Virus record (IMG/VR): IMGVR_UViG_3300018077_000010
Coordinates: 1 to 53,247 of that record
DNA from: a virus
Reading direction: 5' to 3' (one strand)
Length of the DNA: 53,247 nucleotides
The notes below the pieces were generated by a model. The model was given only the letters and a program-made list of their open reading frames with translations. It was not told the DNA's origin and did no database searches. Shown here one piece after another: positions 22,004 to 29,077 of the stretch. The position numbers and the translations under genes are program-made. Position 1 is the stretch's first letter, and every line of letters starts with the position of its first letter.

Positions 22004-22407
22004 GCCGCCCTCCCGGCGCGCCGCAGACGATCGGCCGCGGTTCGCACCCGCGCCTGGTCGGGCTCGGAGAGCTTCTTCCCGAGGGCCAGATCCGCCTTCG
22101 CGATGGCGATGATGCGTACCTCGTCGTCAAGCGTGCGCCGCTCGCGCCGCGACGGGCCGCCGCCCGGCATGTAGTCGCGCACCTTCACGCCCTCGGGGAA
22201 GAGCGATTCCATCGTGAGCCCGGCGGCCGCGACTACGCTTGCCGCTTCGCATCCAGCATGGCAGTGAACGAGCACGCGACCGTCGGGGAGAAACGCGATC
22301 GACAGCGAGGGATCGCGGTCATCGTGCGCGGGACAGCGCACGGTGTACTTCCCTCGGCCCGCGGGGCGCGCGCCTGGGAAGTGTGATACGAACGAGGCTT
22401 CGTCCAT
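22000..22407 (-). CDS. CHC2 zinc-domain primase fragment (135 aa)
   Basis: The start is ATG 22407, the first gene of the leftward replication operon; the open frame extends upstream across the promoter and is rejected there. Residues 25-53 carry CPAHDDRDPSL...HCHAGC, the Cys/His zinc ribbon of DnaG-type primases that reads the template. The TOPRIM catalytic domain is absent, and none is visible in the window, so priming must use the host DnaG or an unseen protein, or this is a template-recognition accessory. The ATG is only about 8 nt from the predicted transcription start and no ribosome-binding site precedes it. Confidence 0.78.
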   Translation of the reverse strand: MDEASFVSHFPGARPAGRGKYTVRCPAHDDRDPSLSIAFLPDGRVLVHCHAGCEAASVVAAAGLTMESLFPEGVKVRDYMPGGGPSRRERRTLDDEVRIIAIAKADLALGKKLSEPDQARVRTAADRLRRAGRAA

Positions 22408-22421
22408 AGGGGTGAAGGTGT

Positions 22422-22450
22422 AGGATAGGCGTGCTTTACTAGGTTTGCAA
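22422..22450 (-). promoter_or_regulatory. Leftward promoter for the replication operon
   Basis: The -35 TTGCAA (22445-22450) and -10 TATCCT (22422-22427) are spaced 17 bp. A CCTAGT hexamer lies between them. Transcription would start near 22415, about 8 nt before the ATG at 22407. Confidence 0.6.
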
Positions 22451-22465
22451 GTCCTGATGGCCGAC

Positions 22466-22494
22466 TTGACAGCGCACCAGCCCCGTGGTGTGAT
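22466..22494 (+). promoter_or_regulatory. Rightward promoter for the repressor gene
   Basis: A perfect -35 TTGACA (22466-22471) and -10 TGTGAT (22489-22494) with 17-bp spacing stand back to back with the leftward promoter. An ACTAGG hexamer (22513-22518) lies just downstream, where a bound protein could block transcription. Confidence 0.6.
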
Positions 22495-22561
22495 CCGCGT
22501 GTGACGCTGACGACTAGGAGGTGGTGTGCGCGGACGTAAGCGGTTGCCGGAGGGCTCGACC

Positions 22562-22903
22562 ATGACGTTCATCCGTGGAAATCTCGACAGGCTGCGTGCC
22601 GCCCGGCCCTGGCTGATGTCCAGCGTGAAGATCGGCAAGGCAGCCGGCGTGCCGCAGAAGACGGTCAACAACCTCCTCAACGCCCGCCACGATCCGCTGC
22701 TGTCCAACGTCGAGAAGGTGGCGCACGCCTTCGGCGCCGAGGTCTGGGAGCTCCTGGTGCCAAATTGCACCGACAACATCAAGAGCGTCGTCTGGACCTA
22801 CACCAACACCACGGCGGACGGGCGTCGAATCCTCGACAACGCCGTCGAAGCGGCCCGCCGCGAGATCGCGCGCCAGCAGCAGCGCAGCAGAGCCCAGGCA
22901 TAA
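22562..22903 (+). CDS. Cro/CI-family repressor (113 aa)
   Basis: The ATG at 22562 has GGAGGG 7 nt upstream; a GTG at 22526 next to AGGAGG would add 12 residues. The HTH lies at residues about 21-44 (SVKIGKAAGVPQKTVNNLLN), followed by a helical NVEKVAHAFGAEVWELLVP segment typical of small XRE regulators. There is no LexA-type self-cleavage domain, so induction by RecA cleavage is not expected. Divergence from the primase gene with ACTAGG hexamers in both promoters suggests that it controls the lysis-lysogeny switch. Confidence 0.78.
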   Translation: MTFIRGNLDRLRAARPWLMSSVKIGKAAGVPQKTVNNLLNARHDPLLSNVEKVAHAFGAEVWELLVPNCTDNIKSVVWTYTNTTADGRRILDNAVEAARREIARQQQRSRAQA

Positions 22904-22939
22904 TTCACCAATCCAAAGGCGGGAGAGCAGCATGCTGAC

Positions 22940-23125
22940 ATGACCAAGCAACTGGTTACTACCGCCCCCCCTCCCCTCCCCGAGGACGAGGCGTACCTGC
23001 TCAAGATGTACCGCCGCCTGCACCGCAACGACAAGCCGCTGGTCATCCTCTATGTCGAGGCCGCGGCAAGCGTCTCACCCCCCGAACTTCCCCCGAACGT
23101 CATCCGTTTCCCGTCCCGTATCTGA
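22940..23125 (+). CDS. Small hypothetical protein (61 aa)
   Basis: The ATG at 22940 follows a GGGAGAGC stretch. A proline-rich start (TAPPPLPEDEAY) is followed by a helix and a second Pro-rich end. It may be a partner of the repressor given position, but no family is recognised. Confidence 0.52.
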   Translation: MTKQLVTTAPPPLPEDEAYLLKMYRRLHRNDKPLVILYVEAAASVSPPELPPNVIRFPSRI

Positions 23126-23153
23126 CGGGTCTTCGACACTAGTCATTTTCTTC

Positions 23154-23182
23154 TTGACATGAGAGCAACGGTTGACTAGGCT
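23154..23182 (+). promoter_or_regulatory. Rightward promoter for the recombination operon
   Basis: The -35 TTGACA (23154-23159) and -10 TAGGCT (23177-23182) are separated by 17 bp. ACTAGT (23138-23143) precedes it and ACTAGG (23175-23180) overlaps the -10. Transcription would start at about 23189. Confidence 0.55.
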
Positions 23183-23189
23183 CCGCGCC

Positions 23190-23255
23190 ATGCTCACGTT
23201 CATCGTATTCATCAGCCTGATCGCGGCGAGCGCCGCGACCTGGTTCTCCAGGTGA
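23190..23255 (+). CDS. 21-aa membrane peptide, possibly leaderless
   Basis: The ATG lies about where the transcript of the promoter above should begin. The peptide (MLTFIVFISLIAASAATWFS) is almost wholly hydrophobic, and its stop overlaps the next GTG (GTGA). It may be a coupling ORF or a real micro-membrane protein. Confidence 0.4.
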   Translation: MLTFIVFISLIAASAATWFSR

Positions 23256-23443
23256 GCGGCGTCTCTCACGCGCTCGCTGGGTTCTTCGGGGGCCTGCTGG
23301 TCCTCGGGACCGTCTACCTCCTCCAGCCGCACTACGAGTACCTCGCGCGCGAAGCCATCGAGCGCGTTGAGACCCGCATCGCCGCCGAGGCCGCCAGGAT
23401 CATCGCGGACCGCGAGGCCGCCGCCAAGAGGGGGAAGAAGTGA
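23252..23443 (+). CDS. Single-TM protein with charged helical tail (63 aa)
   Basis: The GTG at 23252 overlaps the previous stop. A membrane helix (about residues 7-24, LAGFFGGLLVLGTVYLL) is followed by a coiled-coil-like Glu/Arg/Ala helix and a Lys-rich end. No family is recognised. Confidence 0.55.
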   Translation: MSGVSHALAGFFGGLLVLGTVYLLQPHYEYLAREAIERVETRIAAEAARIIADREAAAKRGKK

Positions 23444-23453
23444 GGGCGAATCG

Positions 23454-24413
23454 GTGAACGACCACAACTTCCCGATTTTCAAGATGGACCGCACGAAGGC
23501 GCTCCTGGTCCTCCAATCGAGTCTCTATCCCGGCGCGGCGCTGGAATCGATCGAAATGGTCCTCGGGTGGTGCGAAGCGCGTGGAGTGGACCCCCTAGAT
23601 AAACCCTGCCACATCGTTCCGATGTTCGACAAGAAGTCGAACGGCTACCGCGACGTCATCATGCCCTCGGTGGACTACTACCGGCAGAAAGCCGAGTCCA
23701 CGGGCGAGTACATCGGCCTGAGCGACACCGAGTACGGCACGATGCAAACGCTCACCGTCGCCGACTTCACGATCGACTATCCCGAGTGGGCGCGCATCGT
23801 GGTGAAGCGGCTCGTGCAGGGCCAGGTCGCGGAGTTTCCAGCCAAGGTGTTCTGGACCGAGACCTACGCCACGAAGGGGAGGGACACGAAAGTCCCAAAC
23901 GCGATGTGGACGAAGCGCCCCATCGGCCAGCTCGAGAAGTGCGCGGAAGCCCAGGCGCTCCGGCGCGCGTTCCCGAAGCTCTGCGGCGGCCCGACCGCCG
24001 AGGAAATGCACGGCAAGGCCCTCAACGATGCGATCGATGTCGAGTCGGTACGCGTCGAGGGGCCGAAGTCCCTCACCGAATCCGCAACGCCGGCAACTGT
24101 CGTAGATGCCCCGCGGGTGGCTCCTGTGGCGACTCAGCAGCCGGCCGTTGCGGACCCCGTCAATGCCGCCCCCGTGTCGCAGTCTGTCGCTGATGGTCCT
24201 CCTCCCGTTGGCGCGGAACTTCCCCCTGCGGCACCAGGGGCGGCGCCACACACGCCGCTCAAGCCGGCACAGCAACGCATCCTCACCGCGAGCCTGGCCC
24301 GCGCCGGCAAGACGGAGGAGGACCTCCGCGCGAAGTACGGCGTCCTGGTCGCCGCGTTCCCGTTCGAGAAGTTCAACGAGGCCCAGAAGTGGCTCTCTGG
24401 GGGAGACAAGTAA
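23454..24413 (+). CDS. bet: RecT/Bet-family single-strand annealing recombinase (319 aa)
   Basis: The GTG at 23454 is the in-frame start after the previous gene. The segments GVDPLDKPCHIVPMFDK, RDVIMPSVDYYRQKAESTGE and KRPIGQLEKCAEAQALRRAF are hallmark regions of the lambda Bet/RecT recombinase core, which coats ssDNA and anneals it. The C-terminus is a Pro/Ala-rich linker (residues about 215-280) and a charged helical end, longer than lambda Bet (261). The exonuclease gene downstream supplies its ssDNA substrate, and the SSB of the same operon probably meets it there. Confidence 0.88.
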   Translation: MNDHNFPIFKMDRTKALLVLQSSLYPGAALESIEMVLGWCEARGVDPLDKPCHIVPMFDKKSNGYRDVIMPSVDYYRQKAESTGEYIGLSDTEYGTMQTLTVADFTIDYPEWARIVVKRLVQGQVAEFPAKVFWTETYATKGRDTKVPNAMWTKRPIGQLEKCAEAQALRRAFPKLCGGPTAEEMHGKALNDAIDVESVRVEGPKSLTESATPATVVDAPRVAPVATQQPAVADPVNAAPVSQSVADGPPPVGAELPPAAPGAAPHTPLKPAQQRILTASLARAGKTEEDLRAKYGVLVAAFPFEKFNEAQKWLSGGDK

Positions 24414-24556
24414 TGGGCTGGTACATCGCCGGATTGGTCATCGTGTTCATCGCCGGCCTCATGGCCGGCTCGAGCAAGGACCAGCACTACTACGACGAGG
24501 GCTACAAAGACGGCCGCGGCGGCCGCGGGCCACGAAGCATCGGAGGGTGGATGTGA
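24413..24556 (+). CDS. Small membrane protein with Gly/Arg tail (47 aa)
   Basis: The ATG shares a base with the previous TAA. One membrane helix (residues 2-19, WYIAGLVIVFIAGLMAG) is followed by a Tyr/Asp/Gly/Arg-rich tail. The function is unknown. Confidence 0.55.
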   Translation: MGWYIAGLVIVFIAGLMAGSSKDQHYYDEGYKDGRGGRGPRSIGGWM

Positions 24557-24756
24557 TGGAAAAGACCCGCTACTGCCGAAACTGCAAGTGGTACGACCCG
24601 GAAGGGTTGGTGCCGGTGTGCGGGCACCCTGACACTGGCGATCTCGTGACGGGGGCGGCGCGCGGCGCGGACATCGTGCGCCGGCGCGATCCCTGGAGCC
24701 CGTGCGGCCCCGACGGCAAGCTCTACGAGCCGCTTTTGATGGCCCCCCCGTGCTGA
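24556..24756 (+). CDS. Four-cysteine small protein (66 aa)
   Basis: The ATG at 24556 shares a base with the previous TGA. CRNCKWYD at residues 7-14, a CGHP at about 22-25 and further cysteines near the end resemble the metal-binding CxxCxxF/Y family of small phage proteins. It overlaps the exonuclease start. Confidence 0.62.
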   Translation: MEKTRYCRNCKWYDPEGLVPVCGHPDTGDLVTGAARGADIVRRRDPWSPCGPDGKLYEPLLMAPPC

Positions 24757-25358
24757 CCTTCACCGAAGTCGGCCACGAGTACCGCTGGTGCGACGCGCTC
24801 GTTCCGAGCGTCACTCAGGTCCTCGCGCCGCTCACCGACTACTCGAAGATCCCGCCGGACCGGCTCGCGCATGCGCGCGACGAGGGCATCGCGATCCACC
24901 AGATGATCCAGCTCGACGTCGAGAATCGCCTCGACCTCGCGTTGCTGCCGGAGTGGCTCGAGATGCGCTACGTGGCTTGGCTCAAGTTCTGCTCCGAAAC
25001 CGGGTTCACCCCGCGCTTCTGTGAACGCGCGCGTTACTCCGATCGCATCCGCGTTGCCGGCATGCCGGACCTGGACGGCTTCTTCCGCAAGGCGCCGAAC
25101 CGGCTCGCCGTGGTCGACGCGAAGCGCAGCTTCTACGCCGGCCGCAACATCGGGCTCCAAACCGCGGGCTACGAATACCTCATCGAGTCCGAGGAGCCGG
25201 AGACCCGCGTTCACGAGCGCGGCGCGCTGCGCCTCGACGCGAATGGGACGTACAAGTACGAGTCGTCCAACAACCCGAACAGCAAGCTCTTTTCAGCGAT
25301 GGACCGCACCGTCTTTCTCGCCGCGGTCGCCATGCACCGATGGAGGACTGCCGCGTGA
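24750..25358 (+). CDS. PD-(D/E)xK exonuclease, Bet partner (202 aa)
   Basis: The start is taken as GTG 24750 inside the end of the previous gene. The core is AGMPDLDGFF (D107/D109), then VVDAKRS (D123, K125), then GLQTAGYEYL (Q137), the order of a Cas4/RecB-like nuclease used by phages to resect dsDNA ends. His 9 and the early helix around residue 50 (EGIAIHQMI) would form the rest of the site. It makes the 3' overhangs annealed by the Bet protein two genes upstream. Confidence 0.8.
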   Translation: MLTFTEVGHEYRWCDALVPSVTQVLAPLTDYSKIPPDRLAHARDEGIAIHQMIQLDVENRLDLALLPEWLEMRYVAWLKFCSETGFTPRFCERARYSDRIRVAGMPDLDGFFRKAPNRLAVVDAKRSFYAGRNIGLQTAGYEYLIESEEPETRVHERGALRLDANGTYKYESSNNPNSKLFSAMDRTVFLAAVAMHRWRTAA

Positions 25359-25651
25359 AGATCTACGACGTTCTGGACCTGCTGCCAATCATCGCCGAGC
25401 GCGGCCCGTGGGATGTGAACCTCCTCAACCGCATCCGCAACTCGCGCGGCGAGTGCCCGTTGTGCGCGCTTTACAACGAGATTTACGACGCTGGAGTCGA
25501 CAACCTCAAGCTCGATGCCGCGCGGGCCGGCCATCGCCTTGGGCTCGCGCCCAATGTTATCGGGCAATTCATCTATGCTGCCGACACCGACGTCAACAGC
25601 CGCGCGCGCGAAGTGATGCTCGCAATTCTCAACCCCAGGAGCCTCGCATGA
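25355..25651 (+). CDS. Hypothetical protein (98 aa)
   Basis: The GTG at 25355 overlaps the previous stop (GTGA), which is preferred over an ATG 15 nt upstream. It is helical, with one CPLC pair near residue 35 (GECPLCALYNEIYDAGVDN) and a further soluble helix. No family is recognised. It belongs to the recombination operon. Confidence 0.62.
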   Translation: MKIYDVLDLLPIIAERGPWDVNLLNRIRNSRGECPLCALYNEIYDAGVDNLKLDAARAGHRLGLAPNVIGQFIYAADTDVNSRAREVMLAILNPRSLA

Positions 25652-25836
25652 GAACCGCCGCAATCCTGATCGCTCTCCTCGCCCTCGCCGGCTGCGCGAC
25701 CGGGGAGTCCTACCGCACCACGACCGTCACGCCGACCGGCGACAAGACGGTCTTCGAGGCCAAGCGCACCGGCATCTGGTTCGCCGGACAGGTCCGGCCG
25801 CTGACACAGGACGCAGACGCGCTGGAGATCAAGTGA
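25648..25836 (+). CDS. Small lipoprotein (62 aa)
   Basis: ATGA overlap. The signal peptide ends in a clear lipobox (MRTAAILIALLALAGCATG), with cysteine 16 as the acylated residue. The mature part of about 47 residues is polar. It would be anchored to the inner or outer membrane. Small phage lipoproteins can act in lysis (as Rz1) or superinfection exclusion, but position in the recombination operon gives no clue. Confidence 0.65.
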   Translation: MRTAAILIALLALAGCATGESYRTTTVTPTGDKTVFEAKRTGIWFAGQVRPLTQDADALEIK

Positions 25837-26777
25837 TGCCACTCGGACCGGACGACGACAAACGCGAGCGGATCCTGACTGTGGATCCCGCGAAGCCCGA
25901 CAGCGAGTCCACCGCGCTCGTCGCGCGCGTGGTCGTAGGCCCGGACGCTCTCGGGCTGATCCGCGCCGGCATCAGCACTCTTGCGGTCGCCCAGGCGTAC
26001 GAGTTCGACTCCCAGGAGATCGCGGAGTCAGCCGCCGCCGAGCTGCGGACGATCGCCGCCCTACGGACTCGCATCGAGGACATGCGAGGGTCGATCACAG
26101 CCCCGGCGCGGCTCATCATCGAGAACGCCCGCGGCATGTTCAAGCCGGCGCTGGAGCACTTGGACCGGGCCGAGCTCTTCCTCAAGGACGGGCTCAAGGG
26201 CTGGACGAAGCTGCTCGAGGACCGCGCGGCGCTGGTGCGGCGCCAGAACGAGGAGAACGAGCGCAAGGCCCGCGCCGAGGCCGAGGCCCAGGCCGCCGCC
26301 CTACGGGCCGCCGCCGAGGAGAGAAGCAAGGCCGAGCTGGCGAAGGCCGCCGCCGCCCAGGCCGCCATGGAGGTCGCACAGGCGGCCGGGAAGAAGTCTG
26401 AGGTCGCCCGGCTCGCCGCCCAGGCCGCCTCCGCCACGCAGCGCGCCGAGAACGCTGTGGCAGCCGGAGAGGCTGCCGCCCAGGATGCCGTCCTCGAGGC
26501 CGGCGCCGCGACCGTCGTCATGCCCACCGTGGCGACGAAGGTCGCCGGCTTCACCACCCGCGAGCGGTGGGTAGCGCAATTTCAGACCGGCATCGGCGCG
26601 GCCCAGGCGATTCGCTTGATCGCCCGCGAGCTTCAGAGCCGGCCAGAGCTGGTCGCCTACCTCTCGCTCGACGAGTCGGCGCTGAACAAGACCGCGGGCG
26701 CCCAGAAGTCCGCTTTCAACGTCCCCGGCTTCGTGGCCGTAAACGATCCCGTCGCAGCGCGCGCGAGGTCCAAGTGA
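25836..26777 (+). CDS. Coiled-coil protein of the recombination operon (313 aa)
   Basis: The ATG at 25836 shares a base with the previous TGA. A folded N-terminal part, then a long Ala/Glu/Lys/Arg coiled coil (about residues 125-230), and a C-terminal domain ending in a SLDESALNKTAGAQKSAFNV stretch are seen. A similar C-terminal motif occurs in coiled-coil proteins of many phages beside Bet/RecT and exonuclease genes. A helper role in recombination is inferred. Confidence 0.7.
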   Translation: MPLGPDDDKRERILTVDPAKPDSESTALVARVVVGPDALGLIRAGISTLAVAQAYEFDSQEIAESAAAELRTIAALRTRIEDMRGSITAPARLIIENARGMFKPALEHLDRAELFLKDGLKGWTKLLEDRAALVRRQNEENERKARAEAEAQAAALRAAAEERSKAELAKAAAAQAAMEVAQAAGKKSEVARLAAQAASATQRAENAVAAGEAAAQDAVLEAGAATVVMPTVATKVAGFTTRERWVAQFQTGIGAAQAIRLIARELQSRPELVAYLSLDESALNKTAGAQKSAFNVPGFVAVNDPVAARARSK

Positions 26778-26911
26778 GCCTCGGACTCGGTATCGCCATC
26801 GCTGGCGTGTGGGCGTTTCCAGTCGCCTGTGCCATATCCCGTAGCGTCACCGGCCTCGGCTTTTGCCTGGCTCTCGCGGCGGCGATTTCCGTCACCATCG
26901 TTTTGATCTAG
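26774..26911 (+). CDS. Two-TM small membrane protein (45 aa)
   Basis: The GTG overlaps the previous stop (GTGA). Two hydrophobic stretches (GIAIAGVWAFPVACA and GFCLALAAAISVTIVL) suggest a helical hairpin. Small holins have a similar shape, but no lysis context surrounds it, so no function is assigned. Confidence 0.52.
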   Translation: MSLGLGIAIAGVWAFPVACAISRSVTGLGFCLALAAAISVTIVLI

Positions 26912-26921
26912 GAGAACCATC

Positions 26922-27179
26922 ATGGACATGAAGCCAGTCAAGAGCAGCAACATCGCCGAGGTCGGCTACGAGCCGCGCACGAAGACCCTCGCGATCCGGT
27001 TCAAGGGCAAGGACGGCAAGCTCGGCCGCCTGTACCACTACGACGGCGTCTCCCAGAAGGAGTACGACGCATGCTGCGGCGCAGAGTCGATCGGCGGGTA
27101 CTTCGCGGCGAACATCCGCAACGCCTTCAATGGCGTTCACCAGCCGGAAGAGGAAAAGAAGGACGGGGGCAAGAAATGA
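26922..27179 (+). CDS. KTSC-domain protein (85 aa)
   Basis: The ATG at 26922 is preceded by AGGAG. The order SSNIAEVGYEPRTKTLAIRF, YHYDGVSQKEYDACC and SIGGYFAANIRNAF matches the KTSC domain, a small beta-rich fold common in phages and bacteria with unknown biochemical role. A Lys/Glu-rich tail follows. Confidence 0.82.
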   Translation: MDMKPVKSSNIAEVGYEPRTKTLAIRFKGKDGKLGRLYHYDGVSQKEYDACCGAESIGGYFAANIRNAFNGVHQPEEEKKDGGKK

Positions 27180-27556
27180 AGCTCCAGCGCCTCAACAGCG
27201 AGGGCACGATCGAGGTGTATGCCGAGATCAGGAATTTCGAGCGCGAGGTGAACATCCTATTCGCGCGGCGTGACCCGGTCAGCGACCTTCGGATCTGCTA
27301 CGCACCAGCGGTGTTCGAGCCGCTGCCGGCGAGCGACGACATGGCGCAGCCGACCATGACGCTCGAGAGGCGCGTGGCCCAGACGCTCCTCGACGCCCTC
27401 TGTGGGGCCGGCATGCGCCCGACCGGGCAACCGGACGCGGCGCCGACGATCAACGCCATCAAGGCGCACCTCGAAGACATGCGGCGCCTGGTGTTCGAGC
27501 AAGCCTGGTACATCCCGCCGGCCATGCACGCCGCTCCGCTGGAGAAGACGAAATGA
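27176..27556 (+). CDS. Hypothetical protein (126 aa)
   Basis: ATGA overlap. The soluble protein has a beta-rich start (EVNILFARRD) and a helical end with a HLEDMRRLVFEQAW stretch. No family is recognised. Its stop overlaps the next ATG. Confidence 0.62.
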   Translation: MKLQRLNSEGTIEVYAEIRNFEREVNILFARRDPVSDLRICYAPAVFEPLPASDDMAQPTMTLERRVAQTLLDALCGAGMRPTGQPDAAPTINAIKAHLEDMRRLVFEQAWYIPPAMHAAPLEKTK

Positions 27557-27780
27557 AGTTCGCCAACCTGGATCGCGTCCTGTCGCTCCACGCGAAGCTC
27601 GTGGGCCTCGCGGCCACGATCGACGCAATGCACGAGGGGCGCGGCTTCGATGTGAGAATCGGTTGCTCCTCGGCTGACGAGGAGCTCCGCGATCTGGCTC
27701 GCGGCCCCATCCTGGGCGAGCTGGCGCGTCGCCGCGCCGGCATTCTGATGGAGCTCGCGGAGCTGGGGGTCACGTTCTGA
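27553..27780 (+). CDS. Hypothetical protein shortened by a tandem duplication (75 aa)
   Basis: ATGA overlap at the start. The product is helical with two repeated hydrophobic/charged segments. Its last codons lie in a 32-bp perfect tandem repeat (27743-27806). The second copy encodes MELAELGVTA in a ten-codon ORF starting at the TGATG, so the ancestral gene probably ended MELAELGVTA and overlapped the next gene directly. Except for that last Ala, the ancestral tail is preserved. Confidence 0.6.
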   Translation: MKFANLDRVLSLHAKLVGLAATIDAMHEGRGFDVRIGCSSADEELRDLARGPILGELARRRAGILMELAELGVTF

Positions 27781-27806
27781 TGGAGCTCGCGGAGCTGGGG
27801 GTCACG
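27743..27806 (+). repeat. Perfect 32-bp tandem duplication
   Basis: Copies 27743-27774 and 27775-27806 are identical and cover the 3' end of a gene. Since 32 is not a multiple of 3, the first copy now reads into a new stop (TTC TGA), and a 10-codon ORF beginning at the overlapping ATG (27780-27812) leads to the next gene's start. Confidence 0.92.
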
Positions 27807-27808
27807 GC

Positions 27809-28012
27809 ATGAACCGCCGCATTGCCGACGCGAAGGGCCGTACCGGGCGTCTCGCGACCTTCGAGATCCGCGAGGCGCTGCACGACCTCGGGCAGCATGC
27901 CCTTGCCCAAGACGTCGAGCGCGGCGGCCCGCTATCGGCGGTGCGCGCGCACGAGATCACACGAGCCCTCGCCTACGAGGAGCACGTCCACTACCAATTT
28001 GTCTCAATCTAG
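27809..28012 (+). CDS. Hypothetical protein (67 aa)
   Basis: The ATG overlaps the TGA of the ten-codon relay ORF (ATGA). The protein is a helical, basic/acidic mix with several His (HALAQDVERGGPL and EEHVHYQF). No family is recognised. It lies just before ssb. Confidence 0.58.
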   Translation: MNRRIADAKGRTGRLATFEIREALHDLGQHALAQDVERGGPLSAVRAHEITRALAYEEHVHYQFVSI

Positions 28013-28024
28013 TCAAGGACTACT

Positions 28025-28471
28025 ATGGCCTCCCTGAACAAAGTCATTCTGATCGGCAACTGCGGGAAGGACCCGGAGACGAAGTACATGCCGAGCGGCG
28101 ACGCTGTCACCAACGTCAACATTGCCACGACCGAGAAGTGGAAGGACAAGGCCAGCGGCGAGGACAAGGAGCATACCGAGTGGCATCGGCTCGTGTTCTA
28201 CGGCCGGATCGCCGAGGTCGCGGCCGAGTACCTCAAGAAGGGCGCCGCGGTCTGCGTCGAGGGCAAACTCCGCACCCGGAAGTGGCAGGACAAGAACGGC
28301 GTCGACCGCTACACGGTCGAGGTGATCGTCGCGAACATGGTCCTCCTTGGCGGCCGGCAGTCCGGCGACGAACAACCAGCGCCGCGCGTTCAGCCTGCGG
28401 CACCGAAGCCCGCACCGAAGCCCGCCACCGGCGGCATGCTCGGCGATATGGACGACGACATCCCGTTCTGA
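28025..28471 (+). CDS. ssb: Single-stranded DNA-binding protein (148 aa)
   Basis: The OB-fold core runs through residue about 108: [54 protein letters not shown] and [21 protein letters not shown] Pro/Ala linker leads to the acidic tip DDDIPF, which recruits repair and replication partners. The length is slightly less than E. coli SSB (178). It coats ssDNA at the fork and in Bet-mediated recombination. The ATG at 28025 follows an AAGGACTACT leader. Confidence 0.97.
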   Translation: MASLNKVILIGNCGKDPETKYMPSGDAVTNVNIATTEKWKDKASGEDKEHTEWHRLVFYGRIAEVAAEYLKKGAAVCVEGKLRTRKWQDKNGVDRYTVEVIVANMVLLGGRQSGDEQPAPRVQPAAPKPAPKPATGGMLGDMDDDIPF

Positions 28472-28493
28472 TTTGTTCACTAGGAGTAGACAA

Positions 28494-28745
28494 ATGGGCA
28501 CGAAAGCAAACCCCGGCGCGTTCGACTGCTACGCGAACGCGCACCCGGACGAGCCGATGTTCGTCCTCCTCGGACGCGACCGCCTCGCGCCTACGCTCGT
28601 GCGGATCTGGGCCGACATCCGCGAGGCCGCCGGCAAGACCGACCACACGAAAATCGCGGAGGCGCGTGCGTGCGCCTACCAGATGGAGATGTGGCAGAAA
28701 TATTTGGACCGCCTCACGATGCTGCGGCTCTCCTCGGGGGAGTGA
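28494..28745 (+). CDS. Hypothetical protein (83 aa)
   Basis: The ATG at 28494 follows an AGGAG that is part of CACTAGGAGTAG. The N-terminus (NPGAFDCYANAHPDEPMFVL) matches a small family of phage proteins with unknown role that I have seen beside SSB. A helical end follows. The ACTAGG hexamer in its leader is noted as a finding. Confidence 0.64.
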   Translation: MGTKANPGAFDCYANAHPDEPMFVLLGRDRLAPTLVRIWADIREAAGKTDHTKIAEARACAYQMEMWQKYLDRLTMLRLSSGE

Positions 28746-28888
28746 ACGTGAACGCCAGGGCCGAACGCCGGAAGCTCGGTGGCCGCCAGGCGCGGAAGGG
28801 CCTGCGCACCGCGCGCACAAAGCTGTCGCAGCGGCGAAGGATCGCAAACGCCCTCGGCGCGAAGCGCGCCGTTCGCCGCGGGGCGTAG
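28742..28888 (+). CDS. Small Arg-rich protein (48 aa)
   Basis: The GTG at 28742 overlaps the previous stop. About one third of residues are Arg or Lys, arranged as RRKLGGRQARKG and RRRIANALGAKR. It probably binds nucleic acid. The function is unknown. Confidence 0.5.
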   Translation: MNVNARAERRKLGGRQARKGLRTARTKLSQRRRIANALGAKRAVRRGA

Positions 28889-28894
28889 ACCGTA

Positions 28895-29077
28895 ATGCCC
28901 CGCTCCGTCTCCATCGCCGAAATGATCGAGGCGCTCGAGCGCGTGGACCAGGACGAGCTGGACGACTACCAGAGCGCCTTCGTGCGAAAGATGACCCCCC
29001 TCAAGGCTGACACCACCGTCCTCACCGGCCGGCAGGCCGATTTTCTGGAGCGCCTCTACCGGGAGAAGTGCGCATGA
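28895..29077 (+). CDS. Small helical protein (60 aa)
   Basis: The ATG is 6 nt after the previous stop. An acidic helix (EALERVDQDELDDYQSAFVR) is followed by a basic end. Its stop overlaps the next ATG. No family is recognised. Confidence 0.55.
   Translation: MPRSVSIAEMIEALERVDQDELDDYQSAFVRKMTPLKADTTVLTGRQADFLERLYREKCA

Noticed and set aside
22408-22782. Upstream extension of the primase frame
   Set aside because: It crosses two promoters and the start of the divergent repressor; ATG 22407 explains the CHC2 protein on its own.
26774-26911. Two-TM protein as a holin
   Set aside because: No endolysin or spanin gene lies nearby, and two hydrophobic segments alone are not enough.
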